Positions 27,411 to 36,762 of a stretch of DNA of 64,000 nucleotides are shown piece by piece. This stretch comes from Acinetobacter colistiniresistens (GTDB lineage Bacteria > Pseudomonadota > Gammaproteobacteria > Pseudomonadales > Moraxellaceae), in contig NZ_CP102099.1 of assembly GCF_024582815.1 (NCBI RefSeq), forward strand, positions 1,178,001 through 1,242,000. Direction: 5' to 3'. Within the stretch, counting starts at the first letter, position 1. Each line of letters opens with the position of its first letter. A program made the translations under genes and the position numbers. Below the pieces are notes generated by a model. The model was not told the origin of the DNA and did no database searches. It worked only from the letters and a program-made list of their open reading frames with translations.

Positions 27411-28211
27411 TTAACTGCCTTGATACAGCTTACGAAATTGGTCTGGGGTGAAATGCATCCAGCGTTTAAACATATAAATAAAAGCGGATGAACTGGCGTA
27501 GCCTAAATCTAGTGCAATGCTTTCAATGGTCTTGCCTTGATTTAACATCGACATCGCTTTCATGACTTTTAGGCGCTGTCGCCATTCGTGTAAAGACATG
27601 CCCAATTCTTTCTGGCTATAACGGGCAAGAGTGCGTTCGGTCATATTGATCATCTGTGCAAGCTGTTCCAGTGTGCTGTTATCGGCAGGGAACTCATGTA
27701 AATGTGTCAATATCTTCGCCAGTGCAGGATGCTCGGTGGTCGGTAGATAACTGCCGACCAACTCGGCATGAGTTAGTGAATCGAGTAAAACGTGCAGCAA
27801 GCGTAAATATTCTGGATCGTGTTCAGCAAATGGATGCTGACGAATATGTTCAAGCAGCGCAGAGACCAAGGGCGCAGACAGTAAGATACCTGCCTGTTGC
27901 GGCATGTTGTGACAGAGTGATTCATGCACGTACAGGGTGCAATGGGTCACGTCATTGCGATTGATACCACTATGTTGTAAATGCGGTGGCAACCAGATTC
28001 CATAAGGTGGTGGGGTTAAATAATGAATTTGCTCAATATTGACTTCTAAAACACCGTCGAAGGCATAGATAAATTCACCCCATGCATGGGCATGTTTGGG
28101 ATAAAAAGTCTCCGCAGGTGCATTGCGGATTTGTAGCCATAATGGGGCAGGAATCTCGTTGTAGGTCGGGATGGCCTGAAAATCTTGAATCCTGTATGCT
28201 GATTTTTTCAT
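27411..28211 (-). CDS. AraC-family regulator with N-terminal cupin
   Basis: A 266-residue regulator. The N-terminal cupin holds HAHAWGEFIYAFDGVLEVN (about residues 40-58) and PPYGIWLPPHLQH. The C-terminal double helix-turn-helix contains MINMTERTLARYSQKELGM and IALDLGYASSSAFIYMFKRW. It is divergent from the EamA gene at 28319 (107-bp gap), so it probably controls it. I chose the ATG at 28211 over a GTG at 28235. It resembles the regulator at 12544 in layout, though not closely enough to be a recent duplicate. Confidence 0.88.
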   Translation of the reverse strand: MKKSAYRIQDFQAIPTYNEIPAPLWLQIRNAPAETFYPKHAHAWGEFIYAFDGVLEVNIEQIHYLTPPPYGIWLPPHLQHSGINRNDVTHCTLYVHESLCHNMPQQAGILLSAPLVSALLEHIRQHPFAEHDPEYLRLLHVLLDSLTHAELVGSYLPTTEHPALAKILTHLHEFPADNSTLEQLAQMINMTERTLARYSQKELGMSLHEWRQRLKVMKAMSMLNQGKTIESIALDLGYASSSAFIYMFKRWMHFTPDQFRKLYQGS

Positions 28212-28318
28212 AACATGAGAATTGCCTGAAAACACGCATCTATTGTCGTATTTTCACTATATCATGAAAATCCGACAGCCTTATATTGATGCTCAAGTCA
28301 TAAAATCAGGAACGCGCA

Positions 28319-29224
28319 ATGGATGAGCGTAAAGCATTAGATGCAACCGCATCGGGTCTGATGATCGTACTGTGTATGATTTGGGGACTGCAACAGGTCA
28401 TTTTAAAAATGGCAGCGCCTGACATTTCTCCCTTAATGCAGATCGCGTTGCGTTCAGGGCTGGCTGCACTGCTGTTATTACCACTGTTATATTTGGATAA
28501 AAGCAGTCAGCTCTTCAATCGCCAGAATTTAAAAGCGGGTTTAGTGGTTGCTTTTCTATTTTCTTTGGAATTCTTTTTATTGGCACAGGCCTTACAGCTG
28601 ACCTCGGCTTCGCATGCCGTGGTACTGCTGTATACTGCCCCGATTTTTGTGGCCTTGGGCTTACATTGGAAGCTTCCTTCGGAGCGTCTCAGTCTGTTGC
28701 AATGGACCGGTATCGGGATTGCATTTTTTGGGATTGCCGTGACTTTTCTACGTGCAAATTCAGGCGTATCGATTGTGGATCAACAGATGTTGTGGGGTGA
28801 CTTACTGGCTTTGGCTGGAGGGATTGCCTGGGCAGCCACCACCATTACCGTCCGTTTATCTTCACTGGCACAAGCCGCAGTGACACAAACGTTGTTTTAT
28901 CAATTGGCGGGTAGTTTTGTATTGTTGTTTGGCCTGGCGCTTGTTCTGGGGCAAGCGACCATTCACTTTAGCCCACTGGTGATAGGCAGTCTGGCCTTCC
29001 ATACTTTGGTGGTTTCTTTTGCCAGTTTCTTGGCATGGTTCTGGTTATTAAGGAATTACTTAGCATCACGGCTGGGCGTCTTTTCCTTCCTCACCCCCCT
29101 GTTTGGGATGGCTTTTGGTGTCTGGTTATTGGGTGAAAAAATTGAGCTGAATTTCATTATCGGCTCAGCTCTGGTCTTGCTCGGCATTGTCGTCGTGAGT
29201 TTACAAGGTTGGTTAAAGAAATAA
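28319..29224 (+). CDS. EamA-family (DMT) transporter
   Basis: A 301-residue ten-helix carrier with two EamA repeats. It begins with the classic GLMIVLCMIWGLQQVILKMA first helix. Repeat-one end HAVVLLYTAPIFVALGLHWK and repeat-two end GVFSFLTPLFGMAFGVWLLG are conserved features. It is the divergent partner of the AraC gene at 27411. The exported compound is unknown. Confidence 0.9.
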   Translation: MDERKALDATASGLMIVLCMIWGLQQVILKMAAPDISPLMQIALRSGLAALLLLPLLYLDKSSQLFNRQNLKAGLVVAFLFSLEFFLLAQALQLTSASHAVVLLYTAPIFVALGLHWKLPSERLSLLQWTGIGIAFFGIAVTFLRANSGVSIVDQQMLWGDLLALAGGIAWAATTITVRLSSLAQAAVTQTLFYQLAGSFVLLFGLALVLGQATIHFSPLVIGSLAFHTLVVSFASFLAWFWLLRNYLASRLGVFSFLTPLFGMAFGVWLLGEKIELNFIIGSALVLLGIVVVSLQGWLKK

Positions 29225-29250
29225 AAAAAGGCCTCTTAAGAGGCCTTTTT
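29223..29250. terminator. Bidirectional terminator
   Basis: AAAAAAAGGCCTCTTAAGAG continues into GCCTTTTT as a perfect palindrome between convergent genes. Confidence 0.92.
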
Positions 29251-29252
29251 GC

Positions 29253-30503
29253 TTACTTTTGTTCAAACAGCGTGGAAAGTGGAATCGACAGTTTGGCAGC
29301 TAAATAATCATTGCTTTCAATCAGAGAAGGGCCGAGTCGCTCCATCCATTCATCATCTTGATGGATATGTTCAACATCGGGACGTAAAGGCAGTGGATAA
29401 GGCAGGGCAGTGAAGAAACTCCAGAAATCCACCTGAGCCAGATTACGAACCAGGACATATTCGTCCTTGTCTGTTCGCATAATTAAATTTTGAGCTTCGA
29501 GCTGTAGGATATATGAAGGTAAACGGCCTAGCTCGCCACGACCAATGATTCCTAAAAGCTCTTTTTCACTAACACTTTTTCCGATTTGTTGTTTCTTATA
29601 AAACAATTCCAGAATATCCAGCAGCATTAAAATAGGATGACGTTTTTGTTCTTTGCCCGAATGAAAAGCGGTCAGGGCATAACTGATTTCGACACCCAAT
29701 AAAATAATGTTCCAAGATAAGTAAATCCACAGCAGGAAAATAGGCACTGCGGCAAAGGCGCCATAGACGATTTCGTAGCTGGTAAAATTACTCATCACCC
29801 AACCAAAAAAACGCTTCAAAATTTCAAAGATGGTCGCACTAAAGCAGGCCGCAATCAGGGCTGAAAGTACAGGAACAATACGATTGGGAATGGTCCAATA
29901 TAAAATGAAGAAACCGATAATGGTTAATAAAAATGAAATCAGCCACAGAATAAAAGAACCATCGAGTTGATAACCCGCAAAATTATTACTGAGTACATTG
30001 ATTGAGGCCACCGTGGAGGACAGTACAAAGGCACTGCCTAAAACAATCGGTCCTAATGAAATGATGGTCCAGTAACGCATAAAACCGACCAGACCCGTTC
30101 GGGTCTCCTTCACTCGCCAAATCCGGTTAAATACATTCTCAATTGAAGTCAGCATCAGCACGGTGGTGACAAACAGGAACAGCACACCAATAATGGTCAG
30201 GTTACTGGATTTTTCGGTAAAGGCATTTAAAGCCTTGTCAAAAGCGATGGTACTTTTCGGTAAGAAATTACTATAAATCAATTGTTGTAGTTGCTGTCTG
30301 GCAGGCTCCAAAGCTCTAATCGAGGAGATAATCACTAAAAAAACGGTCAGCATCGGCACGACGGCAAACAGCGTGGTATAGGTCAATCCTCCCGCTTGTT
30401 CACGGCAGCGATCTGCCTCAAAACGGCGTAACACAAATACAATAAATTGAAACCATGTTTTTTCTAAAAAAGGCAGTTTTTTTAGATAACGATTTAGGGT
30501 CAT
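29253..30503 (-). CDS. YihY/virulence factor BrkB family membrane protein
   Basis: A 416-residue inner-membrane protein of the YihY family (formerly mislabelled RNase BN). Six helices cover about residues 35-290. The signature RCREQAGGLTYTTLFAVVPM is at about residues 32-51, followed by a soluble C-terminal part of about 130 residues. The physiological role is unclear. The ATG at 30503 was chosen because the conserved part starts immediately; the longer frame would extend across the divergent wrbA promoter. It is divergent from wrbA. Confidence 0.88.
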   Translation of the reverse strand: MTLNRYLKKLPFLEKTWFQFIVFVLRRFEADRCREQAGGLTYTTLFAVVPMLTVFLVIISSIRALEPARQQLQQLIYSNFLPKSTIAFDKALNAFTEKSSNLTIIGVLFLFVTTVLMLTSIENVFNRIWRVKETRTGLVGFMRYWTIISLGPIVLGSAFVLSSTVASINVLSNNFAGYQLDGSFILWLISFLLTIIGFFILYWTIPNRIVPVLSALIAACFSATIFEILKRFFGWVMSNFTSYEIVYGAFAAVPIFLLWIYLSWNIILLGVEISYALTAFHSGKEQKRHPILMLLDILELFYKKQQIGKSVSEKELLGIIGRGELGRLPSYILQLEAQNLIMRTDKDEYVLVRNLAQVDFWSFFTALPYPLPLRPDVEHIHQDDEWMERLGPSLIESNDYLAAKLSIPLSTLFEQK

Positions 30504-30616
30504 GGGTTCTATCCTAGTTATTTTTAATAAAAATCCTGTGTTATCACAGGATTTACTACAGCTCAAAAAGTAAAAAATGTCGTATAGTGTCCTTTTTAAC
30601 AAAATTCTTGAAAGTG

Positions 30617-31216
30617 ATGCAACCTTACGTTCTTGTTCTTTATTACAGTAAATACGGTGCAACCAAGCAAATGGCGCATCTGATTGCCGATGGAATTGAA
30701 GCGGCAGGTGTGACTGCACGCATCCGAACTGTGCCGAATTTGGCCACCGTGGTCACAGAGGCCGCAGCGAGTATTCCAGCCGATGGCGATATTTATTGCA
30801 CTTTAGAAGATCTTAGTCATTGTTCAGGCTTGGCTTTGGGTTCGCCAACACGATTTGGCAATATGGCCAGTGAGATGAAGTATTTTTGGGATCAAACCAC
30901 CAGCTTATGGTTGAATGGTGCTTTGCATAACAAACCTGCCTGTGTATTTACTTCATCCGGCTCAATGCATGGTGGTCAGGAAAGTACGTTACTTAGTATG
31001 TTACCTCCCTTGTTCCATCATGGCATGATGATCATGGGCTTACCAAACTCAATACCTGCTTTGTCGAATACCAAAACAGGTGGTACGCCGTATGGGGCCA
31101 GTCATGTCAGTGGGCCGCGTCATGACCAAAGTTTGAGTCAAGATGAGAAGATCTTGTGTGAGGCACAAGGCAAGCGTTTAGGTGATGTCGTGCAAGCATT
31201 GGCTGGAAAGTTTTAA
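30617..31216 (+). CDS. wrbA: NAD(P)H:quinone oxidoreductase, WrbA type
   Basis: A 199-residue flavodoxin-fold protein, the normal WrbA length. It reduces quinones by two electrons using FMN. The FMN phosphate loop is YYSKYGATKQMA near residue 10. SPTRFGNMASEMKYFWDQT and FTSSGSMHGGQESTLLSM are further flavin-site motifs, and GGTPYGASHVSG is the C-terminal signature. The ATG at 30617 gives the family N-terminus MQPYVLVLYYSKYG; a GTG ten codons earlier is less likely. Confidence 0.95.
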   Translation: MQPYVLVLYYSKYGATKQMAHLIADGIEAAGVTARIRTVPNLATVVTEAAASIPADGDIYCTLEDLSHCSGLALGSPTRFGNMASEMKYFWDQTTSLWLNGALHNKPACVFTSSGSMHGGQESTLLSMLPPLFHHGMMIMGLPNSIPALSNTKTGGTPYGASHVSGPRHDQSLSQDEKILCEAQGKRLGDVVQALAGKF

Positions 31217-31556
31217 TGTTGCGAAAGTGGTATCGTTGTCCGATGGAGACCAGTTTCCAGAACAGCAGATGATCAGTTGGATAGGGAATTGGAGCTAAAG
31301 CAGGATTCAACAGCTGTATTTCCCCTGTACGTTGCTTTTCCGAGCTTAAGATTGCATAGACATAATCTACGAGATCAACTGCGCTAAATATCTATTTATA
31401 CGCATCTTGTAATTCGGTGTTTTGCTTGGCGAAACAAACCTGAGATGCTGCTTCTTGATGGATAAAAACCAACCGAGACTTTTTTTCTAGGGCAAGGATG
31501 ATGTCCTTATTCAGCGTTAACGGTGCAAGAGAGAGAATGAGATCAGAACTTTTAAC
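31217..31556 (-). pseudogene. Gene remnant convergent with wrbA
   Basis: On the minus strand one frame is protein-like over about 150 codons from 31556 but is interrupted by TAG at 31392-31394. Another TAG sits immediately upstream at 31557-31559. The first block reads SDLILSLAPLTLNKDIILAL and onward to a Phe/Ile/His-rich core. The second contains FSAVDLVDYVYAILSSEKQR and LLNPALAPIPYPTDHLLFWK before running antisense into the end of wrbA. The style is that of the effector-binding half of a LysR-type regulator, but this is uncertain. No start, ribosome-binding site or DNA-binding domain remains. Confidence 0.45.
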
Positions 31557-31657
31557 CTAAGATTGGCTTTGATTATGCTCAGGCAGGCGTGCTTATCCTG
31601 ATAGAGACAAGATCGATATATGCTTTATCTTGGTTTATAAATTTACTGATTGCCATA

Positions 31658-31687
31658 ATAAAAAAGGGAGCTATTGCTCCCATTTTT
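31658..31687 (-). terminator. Terminator after lgt
   Basis: GGGAGC-TATT-GCTCCC is flanked by A/T runs on both sides. On the minus strand it follows the lgt stop. Confidence 0.85.
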
Positions 31688-31688
31688 A

Positions 31689-32501
31689 TTATTTCTTTAA
31701 CTGCCAGTCATAGATATTTTTACGGTAAGCGTACCAGATCATCCACAGACCAATAATAATCATTGGGAAACTGAGAATCTGACCTTTGGTCATCCAGCCA
31801 AATAAGATATAGCCTTGATCTGCATCAGGTTCGCGGAAGAATTCCATAAAGAAGCGTGCGACCCCATAACCGACGAGGAATAAGGCTGAAACGGCCATGC
31901 GTGGGCGAGGCTTAGAACTGAACCACCACAGTACAATAAATAGAATCAAGCCTTCACAAAGGGCTTGATAGATTTGTGACGGATGGCGTACCAATGCCAA
32001 TGGGTCCGTTGGAAAAATCATCCCGAATGGATAGCTTGGATCTTGTACTGGGCGACCATACAGTTCTCCCCCGATAAAGTTACCAAAGCGGCCAAACATC
32101 AAGCCTGTTGGTACACAGGGTGCGATAAAGTCCAAGGTTTGGAACCAGGTTTTTTGGTATTTTTTACACCAAAATAACATCGCAATCATGACACCGAGGA
32201 AGCCGCCGTGGAAGCTCATACCACCAGTCCAGACTTGGAATAACCACAGTGGATTTTCTAAGAATTTACCAAATTCGTAGAACAACACATAACCAACACG
32301 TCCGCCAAGCACAACGCCCAATGCGCCATAGAAGACCAGATCTGACACCATGTCGGCTGTCCAGCCATCACGTTGTTTAGCGCGATACGATGCTAAGCCC
32401 CATGCACAGAGAAAAGCCAACAGATACATGAGTCCGTACCAGTGCACTTTGACTGGTCCTAAGCTCAGTGCAACTGGATCAATATTTGGATAGGTCAGCA
32501 T
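31689..32501 (-). CDS. lgt: Prolipoprotein diacylglyceryl transferase
   Basis: A 270-residue inner-membrane enzyme with seven helices. It transfers diacylglycerol from phosphatidylglycerol to the lipobox cysteine of prolipoproteins. The signature GLMFGRFGNFIGGELYGR is at about residues 133-150, and FHGGFLG near residue 97 carries an essential His. Several lipoproteins in this window (the TatT-like protein, PhoX, one phosphatase and the DUF2846-like protein) would be its substrates. Confidence 0.96.
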   Translation of the reverse strand: MLTYPNIDPVALSLGPVKVHWYGLMYLLAFLCAWGLASYRAKQRDGWTADMVSDLVFYGALGVVLGGRVGYVLFYEFGKFLENPLWLFQVWTGGMSFHGGFLGVMIAMLFWCKKYQKTWFQTLDFIAPCVPTGLMFGRFGNFIGGELYGRPVQDPSYPFGMIFPTDPLALVRHPSQIYQALCEGLILFIVLWWFSSKPRPRMAVSALFLVGYGVARFFMEFFREPDADQGYILFGWMTKGQILSFPMIIIGLWMIWYAYRKNIYDWQLKK

Positions 32502-32610
32502 CGCTGCTCCTCAATTTTATATTTTGAGCAGATTGTAGCGGAATGATATGAAAAATGTTGTACATTCAATGTGAAAGATCAAGGTCCCAAAAGGCGGGAG
32601 AAAAGGATTT

Positions 32611-33393
32611 ATGTGTATTGTCGCTTTTGCATGGCAGGTGCTGGATGAGATGCCTCTATGTTTAATTTCAAATCGTGATGAGTTTTACCATCGACCAAGT
32701 TCTGCCTTGCATGCATGGGAAAATAGCAGCATTGTGGCAGGACAGGATTTGCAATCAGGGGGGACTTGGATGGGGGTGACGGCTTCTGGTCGCTGGGCGA
32801 TTGTGACCAATTTTCGCAATGGCCGGGAGCAGAAAGCTTATGCCACTTCTCGTGGGTATTTGATTCAATCCTTTTTAGAAAGTGACTTGGCGCCGATTCG
32901 ATTTGCCTGGCAACTGGAAAAACAGCAACAGGACTATGCGGGCTTTAACTTGTTTGTGGGGGATCGAACACAAGCGGTATATATGAGTAACCGTGGTGAA
33001 GCGCCGCAACTGCTCGCCAATGGCGTGTATGTGGTATCCAATGGCCTCATGTCTGAAGATTGGGAGAAAACCCGACATTTACGTCAGCGTTTTACCCAAG
33101 AATTTTTACCGATGTTGCAGCAAACACAAATGACTGAATCCGCAATCGATGCCGCCGCTTGGGATATTTTGGAGGATGAACGAAAGGTGATTCCAGATTT
33201 GTTACCCGATACGGGAATCAATACAGAAATGGAAGAATTATTGTCCTCTACTTTCATTCAGAGTCCAGTCTATGGAACACGCTGTTCAAATTTTTTAAGA
33301 CTTAGCCCGACACAGTGGCATTGGCTGGAAAAATCCCAGCAAGGGCCGTCACGAGGTGCAATTGTTGATCTTCAGTTAAAATTAGCGCCTTGA
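32611..33393 (+). CDS. TANGO2-like NRDE-family protein
   Basis: A 260-residue protein of the NRDE/TANGO2 (DUF833) family. The name-giving motif NRDEF is at residues 21-25, the invariant MCIVAF start supplies Cys2, and GGTWMGVTASGRWAIVTNFR follows at about residues 51-70. Eukaryotic relatives are linked to haem or lipid trafficking; the bacterial role is not settled. The gene stands alone, with AGGCGGGAGAAAAGG upstream. Confidence 0.88.
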   Translation: MCIVAFAWQVLDEMPLCLISNRDEFYHRPSSALHAWENSSIVAGQDLQSGGTWMGVTASGRWAIVTNFRNGREQKAYATSRGYLIQSFLESDLAPIRFAWQLEKQQQDYAGFNLFVGDRTQAVYMSNRGEAPQLLANGVYVVSNGLMSEDWEKTRHLRQRFTQEFLPMLQQTQMTESAIDAAAWDILEDERKVIPDLLPDTGINTEMEELLSSTFIQSPVYGTRCSNFLRLSPTQWHWLEKSQQGPSRGAIVDLQLKLAP

Positions 33394-33444
33394 ATTGATA
33401 TGTTATAACATAATTTCAATATAAAACAACAAGATGAAATAATA

Positions 33445-33473
33445 CTGTCATCAAGGTGACATAAAAGGGTCAC
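33445..33473 (+). promoter_or_regulatory. Putative PhoB box upstream of the alkaline phosphatases
   Basis: Three 7-mers spaced exactly 11 bp apart: CTGTCAT, GTGACAT and GGGTCAC, with CAAG and AAAA spacers. The PhoB consensus is CTGTCAT with 4-bp AT-rich spacers. The first copy is a perfect match and the others match at five of seven positions. The box ends 62 bp before the ATG at 33536. Confidence 0.65.
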
Positions 33474-33535
33474 CCAGCATTGTTAAGGTGTAGCCAATCG
33501 AGTTACGTCCAAACAAATAGATCTGGGGATATTTT

Positions 33536-35128
33536 ATGTTCTTATCAAAGATGAGCTTTTCCAAAAAGCTCTTGGCGGTCAGTTTAATGACAGTACTGTC
33601 AGCTGGCATGACTGCATGTAACGACAGTGATAAAAACGACAAAACGGAAGTACCTACAACACCAAAAGCTAAAAATGTGATTTTCTTTTTGGGTGATGGT
33701 ATGGGAATTACTACTTTAACGGCATCACGAATTTATTCTGTTGGGGAAGATGGTGATTTGACCATTGATACACTGCCAGAAACTGCTTTTGTACGCACTT
33801 TTTCGGAAGATGGTCAGGTGACTGATAGCGCGCCGTCTATGGCGGCTTATATGACTGGCGTGAAAATGAAAAATGAAGTCATTTCCATGCAGACCGGAAC
33901 GATCGCATCTGCACCAAAAGCAGATGGAACCAGTACCTGTGATGATGTTGCAGAGAATAAAGGCAAAAAACCTGTTGAAACCTTACTCGAACTTGCCAAA
34001 GCGCAGGGGATGGGTACAGGTGTCGTGACTACCACGCGTATTACCCATGCAACGCCAGCCACAACCTATGCCCATGTTTGCCATCGTGATGCAGAGAATG
34101 ATATTGCGGCACAGCTTGTTCCCGCAGGTAAAGGGACCGGATGGGGCGCTTATAACAGCAAGCTTAAAGATGGTGTAGATGTAGTGTTAGGTGGTGGTTT
34201 ACGTCAGTTTAAACCGACGACTGTTGCAGGCGGTAAACGTGCTGACGGCCGAGACCTAGTAAAAGAAATGCAAGATCAAGGTTATAACTTTGTTTCAAGT
34301 GGTACTGACCTTGCAAAAATTGATCCAAGCAAAACTAAAAAATTATTGGGTCTCTTTAATGCCAGCCATATGAATTATGACTTGGATCGTACTAATAAGA
34401 AGATTGATGAACCTAGCTTAGCGGATATGACTACCAAGGCGATTGATGTCCTACAGGCAAAAAACAAAAGTTTCTTCTTGATGGTTGAGGGTGGCCGTAT
34501 TGACCATGCACTACATGACACCAATGCAAAACGTGCGTTGCAGGATACGGTTGCTTTTGACAATGCGATTAAGGCAGCGATTGATAAAATTAAACTGACC
34601 GATCCAGAGCTCAAAAATACCTTGATCGTGGTGACTGCTGACCATGACCATACCATGGTCTTGAATGGTTATGCGAAGCGTACAGGTAAATATGTAAAAG
34701 GTGCTGAGACCAGTGTCTTGGGCCTAGTGAAGAACTATAACAAAGCGGGATTCTCAACCGATGTCAACGGCAATCCATATCCGATCATTGGCTTTGGTAC
34801 AGGTAAAAAACGTTTAGATAATGACCGTATTGAAGCGCGTGGTGTTTTAGCTGATAACGATAGTTGTAATCCAGCTGCAGGCCCAGCAGGTAAATATACC
34901 GATAGCCGTGGGACGGATATTGATAAAGAGGGTTGGTGTACGGGTACAGCTTCAGATGATTTCCAGCAAGAAGCAGTGGTGCAGACTGGTTTCGCTGATA
35001 GTGAAACGCACGGCGGTACCGATGTATTCCTTGGCGCGATTGGTGTGGGGTCAGACAACTTCCACGGCAGTCTAGAGAATATCGAAGTATTTAATTTAGT
35101 TCGCAAAGCCATTGGCCTAGATAAATAA
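33536..35128 (+). CDS. Alkaline phosphatase, probable lipoprotein (copy 1)
   Basis: A 530-residue PhoA-superfamily phosphomonoesterase. The metal ligand Asp54 lies in FLGDGMG and nucleophile Ser98 in TDSAPSMAAYMTG. VEGGRIDHALHD, TADHDHTM and the late SETHGGTDVFLG supply the remaining zinc and magnesium ligands. The leader ends GMTACNDSDKND, a near-lipobox with Cys28, suggesting an outer-membrane-anchored lipoprotein. It would release phosphate from organic esters in the periplasm. A PhoB-like box lies upstream, and the paralogue at 35143 follows after 14 bp, so the two form an operon. Confidence 0.93.
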   Translation: MFLSKMSFSKKLLAVSLMTVLSAGMTACNDSDKNDKTEVPTTPKAKNVIFFLGDGMGITTLTASRIYSVGEDGDLTIDTLPETAFVRTFSEDGQVTDSAPSMAAYMTGVKMKNEVISMQTGTIASAPKADGTSTCDDVAENKGKKPVETLLELAKAQGMGTGVVTTTRITHATPATTYAHVCHRDAENDIAAQLVPAGKGTGWGAYNSKLKDGVDVVLGGGLRQFKPTTVAGGKRADGRDLVKEMQDQGYNFVSSGTDLAKIDPSKTKKLLGLFNASHMNYDLDRTNKKIDEPSLADMTTKAIDVLQAKNKSFFLMVEGGRIDHALHDTNAKRALQDTVAFDNAIKAAIDKIKLTDPELKNTLIVVTADHDHTMVLNGYAKRTGKYVKGAETSVLGLVKNYNKAGFSTDVNGNPYPIIGFGTGKKRLDNDRIEARGVLADNDSCNPAAGPAGKYTDSRGTDIDKEGWCTGTASDDFQQEAVVQTGFADSETHGGTDVFLGAIGVGSDNFHGSLENIEVFNLVRKAIGLDK

Positions 35129-35142
35129 CAACAGACTGGAGA

Positions 35143-36684
35143 ATGATGATGTTAAAACAATTTAAATTAGGTCAGTTGGGTATGAAAGCATCTGCTTTAA
35201 CTGTTGCACTCTTGGCTGCAAGTACAGGTGTACAGGCGGCGGGCGAAGCTAAAAATATCATTTTCTTTTTAGGTGATGGTATGGGGCCAACTACGGTCAC
35301 GGCAAGCCGTATTTATGGCTATGGTGAATCTGGCAAATTAACCATGGACACCTTGCGCCGTACAGTACGTATCAAGACCTATTCTGAAGATGGTCAAACC
35401 ACAGATAGTGCGCCGTCAATGGCAGCCTATATGACAGGGAAAAAAACCCGTAATGAAGTGATTGGCATGACACCGGGAACTGTTGCTGTTGAGCCAAGCT
35501 CAGGTACGGCACCGGATGGAACGAAAGTGTCGAATGCCGTGAATAACTGCCCAACGCCTGGTTCGAGTGTAGCAGCAGGCAGTCCTGCCGAGACGATTCT
35601 TGAATTGGCCAAGGCCAATGGCAAAAAGGTAGGGGCGATTACCACCACAGAATTAACCCATGCAACCCCAGCTGCAACTTTTGCTCATGTGTGTAACCGT
35701 AATGCGCAATTTGAGATTGCGCGTCAAGTGATTCCTGGTGGTGCAGGATATAACCCTAAACTGCTTGATGGTGTAGATGTGCTCATGGGCGGGGGACGTA
35801 ACCACTTTACCCCATATAACGCGACTGACAATAAAAAGGGTCGTATTGACGGGCGTAATTTGCTGGATGAGCTAAAAGCGAAAAATTATACCGTCGGTGC
35901 AACCAAAGCAGACATGGATGCTGCACCACTGAATAAAAAATATATCGGTCTTTATTCGGCAACTTCACATCTGGAATATGATTTGGATCGCCCTAGAACG
36001 GCACCGAATCAACCAAGTTTGGCTGAAATGACCGCGAAATCGATTGATTTATTGCAGGCACAAGATACCGCAGGCAAAGGCTTCTTCTTGATGGTTGAAG
36101 GTGGACGTATTGACCATGCATTACATGGAACCAATGCCAAACGTGCCTTGCAGGATACTATTGCCTTTGATAATGCGATCAAGACCGCACTGGATAAAAT
36201 CAAGAAAACTGATCCTGAGTTAAAAAATACCTTAATCGTCGTCACGGCTGACCATGACCATACCATGACGTTTAATGGTTATACCGCACGTACTGGCAAA
36301 ACCACGGCGACGAATCCAGGTATCTTGGGTTTAAGCTATAGTTATCAAGAGGCAAAAGCATCAGATACGCGTAGCCGCGTGTTAGAGGATGGCAAGAAAC
36401 ATGCCCCTAACTTTGATGCGAAAGGCAAGACCTCAACCACTTTAGTGTTTGGTAATGGTGGTGGGCCACGTCCAACGTCACGCATCGATATTACGGACAA
36501 TGAGGCAGCAGCCGATGATTATTTACAAGAGGTTGGGGTAAAACTTGGTAGTCCTGGCTCTGAAACACATGGTGGTGGAGATGTCTTATTGTTTGCTGAA
36601 GGTGCAGGTTCACAAGTCTTTAAAGGGACGAGAGAAAATGCATGGGTATTTAGCAAATTAAAAGAAGCATTTGGCTTTAAATAA
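35143..36684 (+). CDS. Alkaline phosphatase, periplasmic (copy 2)
   Basis: A 513-residue paralogue of the preceding enzyme with the same active-site set: FLGDGMG, nucleophile Ser89 in TDSAPS, VEGGRIDHALHG, TADHDHTM and SETHGGGDVLLF. It has a plain Sec signal peptide (about residues 14-33, ending VQAAG) and no lipobox, so it would be soluble. Shared motifs with copy 1 show tandem duplication followed by divergence, above all in the loops at about residues 100-150 and 370-450. ATG codons at 35143, 35146 and 35149 are all possible; CTGGAG best serves the later ones. Confidence 0.93.
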   Translation: MMMLKQFKLGQLGMKASALTVALLAASTGVQAAGEAKNIIFFLGDGMGPTTVTASRIYGYGESGKLTMDTLRRTVRIKTYSEDGQTTDSAPSMAAYMTGKKTRNEVIGMTPGTVAVEPSSGTAPDGTKVSNAVNNCPTPGSSVAAGSPAETILELAKANGKKVGAITTTELTHATPAATFAHVCNRNAQFEIARQVIPGGAGYNPKLLDGVDVLMGGGRNHFTPYNATDNKKGRIDGRNLLDELKAKNYTVGATKADMDAAPLNKKYIGLYSATSHLEYDLDRPRTAPNQPSLAEMTAKSIDLLQAQDTAGKGFFLMVEGGRIDHALHGTNAKRALQDTIAFDNAIKTALDKIKKTDPELKNTLIVVTADHDHTMTFNGYTARTGKTTATNPGILGLSYSYQEAKASDTRSRVLEDGKKHAPNFDAKGKTSTTLVFGNGGGPRPTSRIDITDNEAAADDYLQEVGVKLGSPGSETHGGGDVLLFAEGAGSQVFKGTRENAWVFSKLKEAFGFK

Positions 36685-36717
36685 ACCTTTTATTGAAGTT
36701 TTTCATCATATTGCAAG

Positions 36718-36747
36718 AAACCTCAGTCACTATGACTGAGGTTTTTT
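36718..36747 (+). terminator. Terminator after the phosphatase operon
   Basis: AAACCTCAGTCA pairs with TGACTGAGGTTT and a T7 tail follows. Confidence 0.92.
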
Positions 36748-36762
36748 TATGTAGGAAATAAC

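Noticed and set aside
29253..30719. YihY protein starting at 30719 (488 residues)
   Set aside because: The extension would overlap the wrbA start region on the other strand and is not family-like.
31107..31310. 67-codon minus-strand frame as an intact small gene
   Set aside because: It is the downstream part of the interrupted remnant running antisense into wrbA.
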